Positions 26,899 to 35,501 of a stretch of 61,575 nt of DNA are shown here, one piece after another; the first letter of the stretch is position 1; each line of letters opens with the position of its first letter. Position numbers and translations under genes: made by a program. The notes under the pieces are model-generated. The model saw only the letters and a list, made by a program, of their open reading frames with translations, was not told where the DNA came from and did not search any database. This stretch comes from Rhodoblastus acidophilus. GTDB lineage: Bacteria > Pseudomonadota > Alphaproteobacteria > Rhizobiales > Beijerinckiaceae. The stretch spans positions 1 through 61,575 of the forward strand of contig NZ_JAOQNX010000031.1 in assembly GCF_025961575.1 (NCBI RefSeq). Reading direction: 5' to 3'.

Positions 26899-27378
26899 AT
26901 GCGCATCAGCCACGCGGTCCTGGCGATCGTCGCCGCCCTGCCCCTGTCCGCCCAGGCGGCGCCGACAGCCGTGTTTCCCGCCGTCTTCATCAATTCCTCA
27001 CCCGAACCCACCTCCCCGGCGGAAACCGAGCGCTTGAAAACCATGGACGCGGCGCTGACCAAGGCGCTGGCGGAGTCGGGCCAATACCAGCCGGTCGACC
27101 TCGCCCCCATCGCCGCCGATTTTTCCGCGGTGCGCGACATCCACGATTGCAACGGCTGCGAGCTTGATCTGGCGAAAAAGGCCGGCGCCAAATATGCCGT
27201 GGTCGCCTGGGCGCAAAAGGTGAGTAATTTGATCCTCAACCTCAACATCCGCATCGAGGATGTCGAGACGGGCCAAGTGGTGAAGGCCGGCAGCGCCGAC
27301 ATTCGCGGCAATACGGACGAAAGCTGGAGCCGCGGCTTAAGATACCTGTTGAAGGAATATGTTTTGCGCGCCCGCTGA
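26899..27378 (+). CDS. DUF2380 secreted protein
   Basis: A 159-residue exported protein. Signal peptide 1-21 (ends AQA), then a FPAVFINSSPEP segment and the ALTKALAESGQYQPVDL and DIHDCNGCELDLAKKAGA blocks. A CxxC pair (CNGC) could hold a disulfide or metal. The C-terminal VSNLILNLNIRIEDVETG and the Trp-rich end fit DUF2380, seen in methylotrophs and their relatives; function unknown. The ATG follows GGGAGA and is preferred over an upstream TTG. It is probably cotranscribed with the epimerase and converges with the M48 gene. Confidence 0.75.
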   Translation: MRISHAVLAIVAALPLSAQAAPTAVFPAVFINSSPEPTSPAETERLKTMDAALTKALAESGQYQPVDLAPIAADFSAVRDIHDCNGCELDLAKKAGAKYAVVAWAQKVSNLILNLNIRIEDVETGQVVKAGSADIRGNTDESWSRGLRYLLKEYVLRAR

Positions 27379-27380
27379 AT

Positions 27381-28253
27381 TTACGACAGATGCGCGATCC
27401 GCTCCCAGGTTTCGGGGTGGCTGTTGAGCGCTGTTGATCCGTAGGCCCCCATCGGCGGCGGGGCCGGCGCGCGTCCCGTGTGAAAAACCTCCAGCTTGCA
27501 CAAGGCGTCCACCAGAGCGCCGCGGTCCTCGATCAGGTCGAGCGCGCGCAGATCGGCGGCGTGTTCGCGCACCCGCGACAGCGCCGAGGTCAAAAGCCGC
27601 GCCAGCAGCGGCGCATGGGCGAGCAGGCGTGAGCCCGAACGCGACGCCAGTTCGATAATGGCCTGCTGCACCATGGCCGCCCAGTTCATGGCGTCGCCGT
27701 CGCAGTGCAGGATATGCGCGACCTCATGCGCGAAAATGCCGGCGATCTCCTGCCGCGACAGGCCGCGCAACAGGTCGCCGGTCACAGAAATGCAGGCGGT
27801 CTCGGCATCGCCGAGCGCATAGGCGTTCATGCCGGAAAAAGGCAACAGGTAGAGTTCGGGAACCCGGCGCAGCCCGGCGCGCCGGCAAATGACCAGCAGG
27901 ATCGCGTAAAGAGCCGGCGCCTCGACGACTTGCAGCGGTCGCGCGCCAAAGCCGCGCAACGCCTCGCGCGGCTGCAGCGACGCCGTCCGCATGGCCCGCC
28001 AGATGTCTTCCGCCGCCCGACCGCCGCCGCGCGACTGGCTGGCGCACAGCAGCAGCAGCCCGGCCAGGCCGGCCTTGATCTGATCGCTTTGGCGCGAATG
28101 GGCGACATGCAGCAGCGCGCGCCGCAATGCGTCGGCGTGGCGACGGTCGCTGCGGCCGGCGCTCTGCGGACCGGACGCGTGCGTCACGCCGCGCGCCGCG
28201 CAGAGCGGCGCGAAAAAGCCGGGACCAACCGGAATTCCCGCTAATGGAAGCAC
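27381..28253 (-). CDS. M48-family zinc metallopeptidase without membrane segments
   Basis: A 290-residue peptidase with the zinc site HEVAHILH (HExxH, about residue 176), the downstream third ligand region SRVREHAADLRALD and the C-terminal SHPETWERIAHL seen in HtpX/Ste24 relatives. Unlike HtpX it has no clear transmembrane helices, so it would be soluble or peripheral. The N-terminal 70 residues are Arg/Ala/Gln-rich and not conserved in appearance. The GTG start has GGAGG seven bases upstream. A perfect dyad lies 17 bases before it. Substrate unknown. Confidence 0.8.
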   Translation of the reverse strand: MLPLAGIPVGPGFFAPLCAARGVTHASGPQSAGRSDRRHADALRRALLHVAHSRQSDQIKAGLAGLLLLCASQSRGGGRAAEDIWRAMRTASLQPREALRGFGARPLQVVEAPALYAILLVICRRAGLRRVPELYLLPFSGMNAYALGDAETACISVTGDLLRGLSRQEIAGIFAHEVAHILHCDGDAMNWAAMVQQAIIELASRSGSRLLAHAPLLARLLTSALSRVREHAADLRALDLIEDRGALVDALCKLEVFHTGRAPAPPPMGAYGSTALNSHPETWERIAHLS

Positions 28254-28269
28254 TCAAAACCTCCAGTCA

Positions 28270-28285
28270 CTGTATTGTTATACAG
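28270..28285. promoter_or_regulatory. Candidate operator dyad before the M48 gene
   Basis: CTGTATTGTTATACAG is a perfect six-base inverted repeat with a four-base spacer, 17 bases upstream of the peptidase start. It also contains TATAAC on the minus strand, a possible -10. A repressor site over the promoter is the simplest reading. Confidence 0.4.
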
Positions 28286-28371
28286 CAACCAGAGATTGAG
28301 CAAGCGCCATGCCAAATATCGCCATGACGCGAAGACAAAGAATCAACTTAGCGTGTGCCCGATGCAACAGG

Positions 28372-28857
28372 TCAATGCGGCGGCGCGCCGTCGCCCTGCG
28401 ACCGCCGCTCGCTCGACAGGCGCGGCGTGACGGATCCCGGGGCTGGCAGCGCATTGTCTTCCAGACGCATCATTGTGATGGTCCGATAGGCGTCGAACAC
28501 CAAGGTGAAGGCTTGCGCATAATCCCGCGCCGCCAGCGCGCGCGCCGCGGCGGCGACCACGGGCGCACATTGTTCGAGACCGGGGCAGTCTTCCGCGTGG
28601 GCGTCGAGATAAGCGGTGAGCCGCCGCAAACTGTCCGCGCCGAGGTCGCTGACCAGCGCCACCGCCGCCAGCGTCTCCACCGAGGCGTGGCCGAACAGCC
28701 CGAGGGCGCCGACCTGCGGCGAGCGGGTCTGGATGCGATCGAGAATCGGCACAATGTCCTGCAGCACCGCCGTCAATTCGCGCAAATCCTCGTGCGGACG
28801 CTCCATCTGACGCGGCGGCTGCTGTTGTGCGCCGGACTCGGTATTTGGACGAGGCAT
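28372..28857 (-). CDS. Conserved-looking helical protein of unknown function
   Basis: A 161-residue soluble protein I do not recognise. The N-terminal 20 residues are Gln/Pro/Arg-rich; the rest is predicted mostly helical (LRELTAVLQDIVPILDRIQ, then a long Ala/Leu-rich stretch, then AYRTITMMRLEDNA), with a disordered tail. Two Cys (CPGLEQC) could pair. It follows the Q/G-rich gene by 66 bases on the same strand, and both carry ILQ(Q/D)I.P(V/I)L-type helices: ILQQIAPVL there and VLQDIVPIL here. The shared helix suggests that the two proteins interact or share ancestry. Export signals are absent. Confidence 0.6.
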   Translation of the reverse strand: MPRPNTESGAQQQPPRQMERPHEDLRELTAVLQDIVPILDRIQTRSPQVGALGLFGHASVETLAAVALVSDLGADSLRRLTAYLDAHAEDCPGLEQCAPVVAAAARALAARDYAQAFTLVFDAYRTITMMRLEDNALPAPGSVTPRLSSERRSQGDGAPPH

Positions 28858-28923
28858 TTTGATGCTCCTTTCGACAGGGGACGCAACGGATGGGACGGGG
28901 CCTCAAGGCCCCGCCCCCGCCGG

Positions 28924-29610
28924 TCAGAACGGACGTTGTTGTCCGGTTGACTGCGAAACCGCCTCGGCGACCTGCCGCGCAATCTCCTGAATGTCCTGCT
29001 GCGACACTTGAGCCCCTTGGCGCTGCTGATGCGCGTTCTGCTGCCAGCCCGTCTGCTGGAAGGGATTTTGCTGCCCGGCGCCATAGGCGCCGAGACCGAA
29101 CGTTCCCTGGCCGCCCCAGCCCTGCTGGCCCCACCCCTGCTGTCCGGAGAAACCGCCTTGTTGCGTGGATTGCAGGACGGCCGGGAGGATCTGCCGCACG
29201 ATCTCGTTCACCTCATGGTGCGACAAGGTGCGCTGCTGGCCGCCGAATCCGCCGCCAAACGCCGCCATCGGCTGGAACTGACTCTGTTGCGCCTGGGCGA
29301 TGAGCTGCGGCAGAACCGGCGCGATCTGTTGCAGGATGGCGCTGACGTCCATCGGGCTGAGCTGACGCTGTTGCCCCCATCCGCTTTGGCCGAACCCGCT
29401 CTGGCCGTACATGCCCTGTCCGTAACCGCCTTGGCCGAAGCCGCCATAAGCGCCCTGCCCAAGGCCGGGCTGCCCAAGATTTCCCTGCCCGAATGTCCCC
29501 TGCCCGAAACCCTGCGGGCTCTGCTGCTGCGCCAAGGCCTGCACGAGGCTCTGCAGAATTTGGGGGTTTTGGAACAGGGGATTTTGCTGCGAGTGTTCGG
29601 AATGCATCAT
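28924..29610 (-). CDS. Gln/Gly-rich low-complexity protein with three helical repeats
   Basis: A 228-residue protein with no recognised family. Long Q/G/F/Y-rich, prion-like segments (about 30-80 and 145-190, with repeats such as GQGGYGQGMYGQ) separate three short amphipathic repeats. These are LSPMDVSAILQQIAPVLPQL (about 83), LSHHEVNEIVRQILPAVLQS (about 127) and VSQQDIQEIARQVAEAVSQS (about 202). Each follows S-x-x-(D/E)-(V/I)-x-x-I-x-(R/Q)-(Q)(I/V). There is no signal peptide. The composition suggests phase separation or scaffold behaviour. An AGGAAAG-type ribosome site precedes the ATG. Probably cotranscribed with the downstream helical protein. Confidence 0.65.
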   Translation of the reverse strand: MMHSEHSQQNPLFQNPQILQSLVQALAQQQSPQGFGQGTFGQGNLGQPGLGQGAYGGFGQGGYGQGMYGQSGFGQSGWGQQRQLSPMDVSAILQQIAPVLPQLIAQAQQSQFQPMAAFGGGFGGQQRTLSHHEVNEIVRQILPAVLQSTQQGGFSGQQGWGQQGWGGQGTFGLGAYGAGQQNPFQQTGWQQNAHQQRQGAQVSQQDIQEIARQVAEAVSQSTGQQRPF

Positions 29611-29761
29611 GACGATCTTTCCTCTTTCTCTCGACGCCGCGAGGGCGGGGCGATTGAACTAGGGGCGGAAAGTGTTCGAAACTTGATTGCCACGCTTGAT
29701 GCGGAATCACGTTTTTTTGTGAGTTTCCAACGCGTTTTTGCTTGATGAACGCGTGACGCGC

Positions 29762-30517
29762 TCACTCCCGCCGCGCCCGGTCGGCGTTGACAGCGCCGCC
29801 AATCTCCGCATCGACCCGCGCGCCCGAAATGTCCATTTCGTCGGTTCGGGCGCCGGCGAAAACGGCGCCGCGCAGATCGGCGCCCGAGGCGTCGGCGCGA
29901 AACAGATCGGCGCCGGAAAAATCGGCGTGGCTCAGAGTGGCGAATTGCAGGTCGACGCGGGAAAAATCGGCGCGGATCGCCTTGGCGCCGGAGAGATCGG
30001 CCGAGCGCATCACCGCATGCATCAGCCCCATGGATTGGTTGCGCATATCGGCCGAGGCGTCGGCGCCGGAGAAATCGGCGCCCCGAAAACTGGCGTTGGA
30101 AAAATCCCCGGCAAGCCGTGCGCGCAAAAAATCGGCGCGGTCAAAAATGGCCCCCATCGCCTGGGTCGCGAACATTTTGGCGCCGCTCAAATCGGCGCCG
30201 GTCAAATCGGCCTTCAGCAGCCAGGCTTGATCGAGCGTCGCGCCCGCGAGTTTTGTCCCGCGCAGCCGGGCGTGATTGAGCCGCGCCGCCCGCAGATTGG
30301 CGCCGGACAGGTCAAGGCCGGAGAGATCGAGCCCGTTCAAACTGGTGTCGGAGAGATCAACGGGGCCCCCTTGCGCAATTTTCGCCTCAACCTGGGCGCG
30401 AGAAAATTCGGCGGCGGTGAAGGCGGGGGTCGAAAGGTCCACGCCCGACATCATGCCCTGCGCCGCCGCGACGCCGGGAAGCAGCAGGCTCAGCGCGACC
30501 AGCCGGACAAAGCGCAA
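29762..30517 (-). CDS. Exported pentapeptide-repeat protein
   Basis: A 251-residue protein with a signal peptide (1-19, ending AAAQ) and some 25 to 30 pentapeptide units of the A(D/N)LxG type. Examples are LDLSGLDLSGANLRAARL, ADLTGADLSGAK and ADFSGADLFRADASGADLRG. These units build a right-handed quadrilateral beta-helix. Function is open; export argues against a gyrase-protecting Qnr-type role. It starts 12 bases after the peroxiredoxin stop, so the two form an operon. Confidence 0.85.
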   Translation of the reverse strand: MRFVRLVALSLLLPGVAAAQGMMSGVDLSTPAFTAAEFSRAQVEAKIAQGGPVDLSDTSLNGLDLSGLDLSGANLRAARLNHARLRGTKLAGATLDQAWLLKADLTGADLSGAKMFATQAMGAIFDRADFLRARLAGDFSNASFRGADFSGADASADMRNQSMGLMHAVMRSADLSGAKAIRADFSRVDLQFATLSHADFSGADLFRADASGADLRGAVFAGARTDEMDISGARVDAEIGGAVNADRARRE

Positions 30518-30529
30518 GACCGCCTCCCC

Positions 30530-31186
30530 TCAGGGCTGGGGCGTCATCCGCAGATATGGCTTGATCTTGTCAAAACCCCGGGGAAAGCGGCTGCGCGCCT
30601 CTTCGTCCGAAATGCTGTTCTGGATGATCACGTCGTCGCCGGGCTTCCAGTCGGCCGGCGTCGCCACCTTATGCGCGTCGCTGAGCTGCAAGGCGTCGAT
30701 GGCGCGCAAAATCTCGGGAAAATTGCGGCCGACCGCCATCGGATAGATCATCACCAGTCGAATCTTCTTGTCGGGATCGATGACAAAGACATTTCGAACC
30801 GTCTGGTTGTCGGCGGGCGAGCGTTTTGAGGGATCGCCGGAAATTGCCGCGGGCAGCATGTCGTAGAGCTTGGCGACGGAAAAATCGGCGTCGGCGAGGA
30901 TGGGAAAATCGGGCCGGACCCCTTGGGTCTCCTCGATGTCGCGCGCCCAGCGCTCGTGATCGCCGAGCGGATCGACGGACAGCCCGATCACCTTGACGCC
31001 GCGCCGGGCGAATTCTTGCGAAAATTTGCCGACGGCCCCGAGTTCGGTCGTGCAGACGGGAGTAAAATCCTTGGGATGCGAGAACAGCACGACCCAGGAC
31101 GCGCCGGCCCATTGATGAAAATGAATCGGCCCTTGGGTGGAGTTTTGGCGAAAATCCGGCGCGATCTCGTTGATGTGCAGAGCCAT
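30530..31186 (-). CDS. Peroxiredoxin, 1-Cys Prx6 type
   Basis: A 218-residue thioredoxin-fold peroxidase that reduces H2O2 or organic peroxides. The peroxidatic Cys is in HPKDFTPVCTTELG; the supporting Arg is in DNQTVRNVFVIDP. The length and the C-terminal segment (WKPGDDVIIQNSISDEEA, PYLRMTPQP) define the Prx6 group. No resolving Cys at the 2-Cys position is seen. The ATG at 31186 follows GAGGAGG. It heads a two-gene unit with the pentapeptide protein. Confidence 0.93.
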   Translation of the reverse strand: MALHINEIAPDFRQNSTQGPIHFHQWAGASWVVLFSHPKDFTPVCTTELGAVGKFSQEFARRGVKVIGLSVDPLGDHERWARDIEETQGVRPDFPILADADFSVAKLYDMLPAAISGDPSKRSPADNQTVRNVFVIDPDKKIRLVMIYPMAVGRNFPEILRAIDALQLSDAHKVATPADWKPGDDVIIQNSISDEEARSRFPRGFDKIKPYLRMTPQP

Positions 31187-31496
31187 GGACGCCTCCTCGC
31201 CTCCATCTGGCGGCGGAAAAAGCGTTTTTCCATGCCGGCGCATCCAGGCGGCGATCAAGATTTGGTGAGGCCCGCCGGGCCGCCGACGCCAGAAAAACCA
31301 AACCCTGAACAAGCATAAGCGTCCGCTTAACCCTTTATTAAGACTTCAGAACAATACAATCATGGGTTGCATGTTCGGACGCCGCCCGGGGCGCCCCGGA
31401 ATCGCCGGCGCGGCGGGCGCCGACCCGGGGCTGGACGATGAGCATCGCGCCCGCCGCGCTTCGGTGAATTGCGCGCCCGACGAGCACAGCGCGACA
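31187..31496. other. Intergenic region between peroxiredoxin and octapeptide-repeat gene
   Basis: This divergent region of 310 bases shows no ORF with coding character. Around 31310-31365 it turns AT-rich (CTTAACCCTTTATTAAGACT), the only such patch nearby and a likely promoter area for the repeat protein. An in-frame ATG at 31362 would add 45 Arg/Pro-rich residues that do not look like protein. Confidence 0.5.
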
Positions 31497-34400
31497 ATGA
31501 CTCTTGTTTCTAACCTTTCGAACGCCAGGATCGCGGCGCTTTCCACCGCAACCATCGCCAGCCTGACCACCGACGATGTCGCGAGCCTGACGACCAGCCA
31601 GGCCTCCGCCCTGACGCGCGCGCAGATGGCGGCTTTCGGAACCCAGCAGATCGCGGCTTTCTCCGCGCCGCAGATCAGCGCCGTCTCGATCGCGGCGATC
31701 ACCGGACTGACGGCCGCGCAGACCAAGGCCCTGACCACCGATGAGGTCGCGGGCCTGAAAAGCGCGCAGATCGCGGCGCTGTCCATCGCCGAGATCGGCG
31801 CCTTGAGCACGGAACAGACCGCCGCGCTCGGAACCTCCCAGATTCAAGCGCTTTCGATCGGTCAGATCCGCGCGATGAGCACGGACGACATCGCCGCGCT
31901 CTCCACCGCCCAGGTCGCGGCGCTCGGCGCCAGCGTGGTGTCCGCGCTGACCTCGGCGCAGGTCGTCGCGCTTGGCTCCGCGGGCGTCGCCGCCTTGAGC
32001 ACGCGGCAGACAGCTGCGCTCAACATGGCCCAAACCTCCGCCATGACCTCGGATCAGGTCCACGCGCTGGGAGCCGCCCAGCTCGCCGCCATGGGCGCCG
32101 CGCAGATCGCCTATCTGGGCTCCGCCAATATCGCCCAGCTGTCGACCGACCAGATCGCCGCCCTGTCGACGGCGGCCATCGCCCGTCTGAGCGCGGACGA
32201 AATCGCCGGGCTGAGCACCGACCAGACGAGCGCGCTCGGCGCCGCGCAATGGACGGCGCTGACGCCGACGCAATTGCGCTCGCTGTCCACCGCCTCGGTC
32301 GCGCTGCTGTCGACGGCCAGCGTCGCCAGCTTTTCGGTCGCCAAGATCGCCGCGATGACCACCGCGCAGATCGTCGCCCTGACCACCGCACAGGCGGCGG
32401 CCTTGGGCTCCGCGCAGGTCGCGGCGCTCTCGGCGGCGCAGGTCCGGGCCCTGTCCACAGCCGATATCTCGCTGCTGTCGTCCTCGGATGTCGCCGGCCT
32501 CGCCGCGGTCAAATTTTCCGCCATGAGCACGGCGCAGATCGCCGCGCTCTCCACCGATGTCATCGCCGCCCTGAGCAACAGCCAGATCGCCGGGCTCACC
32601 GCGGCGCAGATGGCCGCGCTGAGCACCGACCAGGCCGCCGCCTTCACCTCCTCGCAGGCGCAAGCGCTTTCGGCCTTCCAGATGCGGGCGATGAACACCG
32701 CCGACCTCGCGACCTTCTCGACCGCGGAGATCGCGGCCTTGAGCGCGAGCGCCGTCGCGGCGCTCAATTCCGCCCAGATCGCCAGCCTCGGCTCGGACGA
32801 TGTCGCGGCCCTGACCACGCGCCAGGCGGCGGCGCTCACCGCCGCCCAGCTCGCGGCCATGACCACGAGCGAGGCGCAGGCGCTCGGGACCGCGCAGCTT
32901 CACGCCCTCAGCGGCGCCCAGGTCGCCGCGCTCGGCTCGGCGAACATCGCCGTGCTGCAGACCGCGCAGATCGCCGCGCTGTCCACCGCCGCCATTCCCC
33001 GACTGAGCGCAGCGGAAATCGCCGCGCTCAGCACCGATCAGGCGATGGCGCTCGGCTCGGCGCAATTTGCGGCGCTCACGCCGGCGCAGATCGGCGCGCT
33101 GCGCACGGAGACCGTGGCGCTGCTTTCGACCGCGCAGATCGCCGGCCTGTCCGCCGCCAAAGTCGCGGCGCTGACCACGGCCCAGGTCGTCGCCTTGACC
33201 ACGGATCAGACGGTGGCGCTCAGCTCCGCGCAGGTCGGGTCGCTCTCGGCGGCGCAAGTCCGCGCCCTCGAGACCGCCGATGTCGCGCTGCTGTCCTCCG
33301 CGCAATTCGCAGGCCTCGCCGCCTCGAGAATGACCGCCCTGTCGACCGCGCAGATCGTGGCGCTGACCACGGATGTGATCGCCGCGCTCAGCACCCGCCA
33401 GGCGGCCGCCCTCGGCACGACGCAGATCGCCGCGCTGACCACGGGCGAGACGCAAGCGCTGGGCACGGCGCAGCTGAATGCGTTCGGCGGCGCGCAGGCC
33501 GCGGCGCTGGGCACGGCGCAAATCTCCGTGCTGCTCGCCGGTCAGGTCGCCGCCCTGTCCAACGCCGCCATCGCCGGGCTGACCACCGCCCAGGTCGACG
33601 CGCTGAACCCGGACCAGACCCTGGCGCTCGGAACCTCCCAGATTCATGCGCTGAGCGCGGCCCAGGCCGCGGCGCTGGGCTCGGATTCGCTTGCGCTGCT
33701 GCAAACCGCCCAGATCGCCGCCCTGTCCAATACGGCCATGGTCGGGCTGACCACCAGCCAGGTCGCCGCGCTGACCCTCGATCAGGCCATGGCGCTCGGC
33801 TCCACCCAGCTGGCGGCGCTGACGACGACGCAGATCGGCGCCATCGGCACGGAAGCCGTCGCCTTCCTGTCGAGCGGGCAGGTCGCCGGCCTGTCCGCCG
33901 CCAAGGTCGCGGCGCTGACCACGGCCCAGGTCGCCGCCCTCAACCTCGATGTCGTCGCCTCGCTCAACAACGGCCAGACGGCGGCGCTCACCACCGACCA
34001 GATCGCCGCGCTGACCCTGAACGAGGCGCAGGCTTTGGGCACCAGCCAGGTCCATGCGCTGAGCTCGGCGCAAGCCGGCGCCCTCAGCTCCGGCGCCCTC
34101 GCCGCGCTCCAGCCCGACCGGATCGCCGCTCTGTCCAATGCGGCGATCTCCGGCCTGACCACGGCGCAAATCGCCGCCTTGACCGCGGACCAAACCGCCG
34201 CGCTCGCCGCGACGCAGGTCGCCGCGCTGGCGACGGCGCAAGTCGCCGCGCTCGGCGCCGCCGACATCGCCAGCCTGTCCTCCGCGCAATTCTCGGCGCT
34301 CGCGACCGCCACCATCGCCCTCCTCTCCACCACGCAGGTCGCCGCGCTGAACCTGGAGGTGGTCGCCGCTTTGACCAGCGCGCAGACCGCCGCCCTCACC

Positions 34401-35501
34401 GCAACGCAAATCGCGGCGATGACCGCCGACCAGAACGCGGCGCTCAACGACAGCCAGCGCTCCGCGCTGCTGGCGACGCAAATCAACGGCATGTCGACCG
34501 CCGAGGTCGCCGCGCTCTCCAATGCGCAGATCGCGCTGCTGAGCACGAGCAGCATCGCCGCGCTCGGAACCGACCAGATCGCCGCGCTGGGCGCGAGCAA
34601 TATCGCCGCGCTGAGCGCCGATCAGGTCGCGGCGCTCACCACGCGCCAGCTCGCCGCGCTGACCACGGACGAGGCGCATGCGCTCAGCGCCGAACAGATT
34701 GGCGTCCTCAACGCGGCCCAGGCCGCGGCCCTCGGCTCGGCCGCCATCGCCGTCATGGGCACGGTTCAGATCGCGGCGCTGTCGACCGCGGCCGTCTCCG
34801 GCCTGACCAATGCTCAGGTCGCGGCGCTGACCACCGACCAGACCGCCGCCCTCACCTTCGACCAGCTTCAGGCGCTGTCGCCGTCGGCGATCGGCGCGAT
34901 GAGCACGGCCGACATCGCGACGCTGTCGTCGTGGCAGATCCAGTCGCTGTCCTCCGCCGATGTCGGGGCGCTGGCCGCGGGGCAGATCGGCGTGCTGAAC
35001 AGCGACCAGGCCGCCGCGCTGAGCACCAGCCAGGTTTCGGCGTTGGGCTGGTGGCAATTGCCGCATTTCTCAGCCTCGGCGCTGGGCGCGCTGTCAGACA
35101 CGCAGGTCAGCGCGCTGTCGCTGAGCGCCATTGTCGGCCTGAAGAGCAGTCAGGTCGCCGCGCTGACGACGCTTCAGGTTTCAGGCCTTGGCGCCGGCCA
35201 GATCGGCGCCATGTCCTCCGCCGAGATCGCGGCGCTGACCACGGCGCAGGCGGCCGTGCTCACGCCCGATCAGGCGGCGGCGCTGACCTCGAGCCAGATC
35301 GGCGCGATGTCGACGGCGAGTTTCGACGCCTTGAGCGCGTCCGACCTCGCGGCGATTTCGGCCCAGGCGGTCCCCGGCCTGACCACGGCCGAACTCGCGG
35401 GCCTCAGCACCGAACAGGCCTTGGCCTTCACCGCCACCCAGCTGCAAGCGATGAGCAGCGCGCAAGCGGCGATCGTGATGGCGGCTTACGGCGACGTCTG
35501 A
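31497..35501 (+). CDS. Giant octapeptide-repeat protein
   Basis: A 1334-residue protein built almost wholly from about 160 octapeptides of the form (I/V)-A-A-L-(S/T)-T-(A/D)-Q, starting within 12 residues of the N-terminus. Ala, Leu, Ser, Thr and Gln dominate; aromatic and charged residues are rare, and no Cys was noted. Longer blocks recur, for example a unit opening LGSANIA and continuing LSTDQ...SALGAAQ...LTPTQ, roughly every 250-350 residues, indicating block duplication. I recognise no domain, signal peptide or type I secretion tail. Each unit could be a capped helical turn or a coil of a solenoid. The ATG at 31497 has a poor ribosome site; 31362 is the alternative. The 3' end overlaps the DUF1194 gene by 16 bases. 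Confidence 0.8.
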   Translation: MTLVSNLSNARIAALSTATIASLTTDDVASLTTSQASALTRAQMAAFGTQQIAAFSAPQISAVSIAAITGLTAAQTKALTTDEVAGLKSAQIAALSIAEIGALSTEQTAALGTSQIQALSIGQIRAMSTDDIAALSTAQVAALGASVVSALTSAQVVALGSAGVAALSTRQTAALNMAQTSAMTSDQVHALGAAQLAAMGAAQIAYLGSANIAQLSTDQIAALSTAAIARLSADEIAGLSTDQTSALGAAQWTALTPTQLRSLSTASVALLSTASVASFSVAKIAAMTTAQIVALTTAQAAALGSAQVAALSAAQVRALSTADISLLSSSDVAGLAAVKFSAMSTAQIAALSTDVIAALSNSQIAGLTAAQMAALSTDQAAAFTSSQAQALSAFQMRAMNTADLATFSTAEIAALSASAVAALNSAQIASLGSDDVAALTTRQAAALTAAQLAAMTTSEAQALGTAQLHALSGAQVAALGSANIAVLQTAQIAALSTAAIPRLSAAEIAALSTDQAMALGSAQFAALTPAQIGALRTETVALLSTAQIAGLSAAKVAALTTAQVVALTTDQTVALSSAQVGSLSAAQVRALETADVALLSSAQFAGLAASRMTALSTAQIVALTTDVIAALSTRQAAALGTTQIAALTTGETQALGTAQLNAFGGAQAAALGTAQISVLLAGQVAALSNAAIAGLTTAQVDALNPDQTLALGTSQIHALSAAQAAALGSDSLALLQTAQIAALSNTAMVGLTTSQVAALTLDQAMALGSTQLAALTTTQIGAIGTEAVAFLSSGQVAGLSAAKVAALTTAQVAALNLDVVASLNNGQTAALTTDQIAALTLNEAQALGTSQVHALSSAQAGALSSGALAALQPDRIAALSNAAISGLTTAQIAALTADQTAALAATQVAALATAQVAALGAADIASLSSAQFSALATATIALLSTTQVAALNLEVVAALTSAQTAALTATQIAAMTADQNAALNDSQRSALLATQINGMSTAEVAALSNAQIALLSTSSIAALGTDQIAALGASNIAALSADQVAALTTRQLAALTTDEAHALSAEQIGVLNAAQAAALGSAAIAVMGTVQIAALSTAAVSGLTNAQVAALTTDQTAALTFDQLQALSPSAIGAMSTADIATLSSWQIQSLSSADVGALAAGQIGVLNSDQAAALSTSQVSALGWWQLPHFSASALGALSDTQVSALSLSAIVGLKSSQVAALTTLQVSGLGAGQIGAMSSAEIAALTTAQAAVLTPDQAAALTSSQIGAMSTASFDALSASDLAAISAQAVPGLTTAELAGLSTEQALAFTATQLQAMSSAQAAIVMAAYGDV

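Noticed and set aside
29650-29720. Sigma-54-like TGGCAATCAAGTTTCG on the minus strand before the Q/G-rich gene
   Set aside because: The -12 element reads TTTC instead of TTGC, losing the essential GC.
31362-31496. N-terminal extension of the octapeptide protein from the ATG at 31362
   Set aside because: The 45 added residues are Arg/Pro/Gly-rich, show no repeats and have no better ribosome site.
31338-35066. A 1242-codon open frame antisense to the octapeptide-repeat gene, rich in Arg/Gly/Gln, and a similar 1358-codon frame on the plus strand to 36325
   Set aside because: Both are mirror products of the repetitive GC-rich coding sequence; stops are avoided because the repeat codons avoid them. 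The plus frame also runs through the convergent DUF1194 gene.
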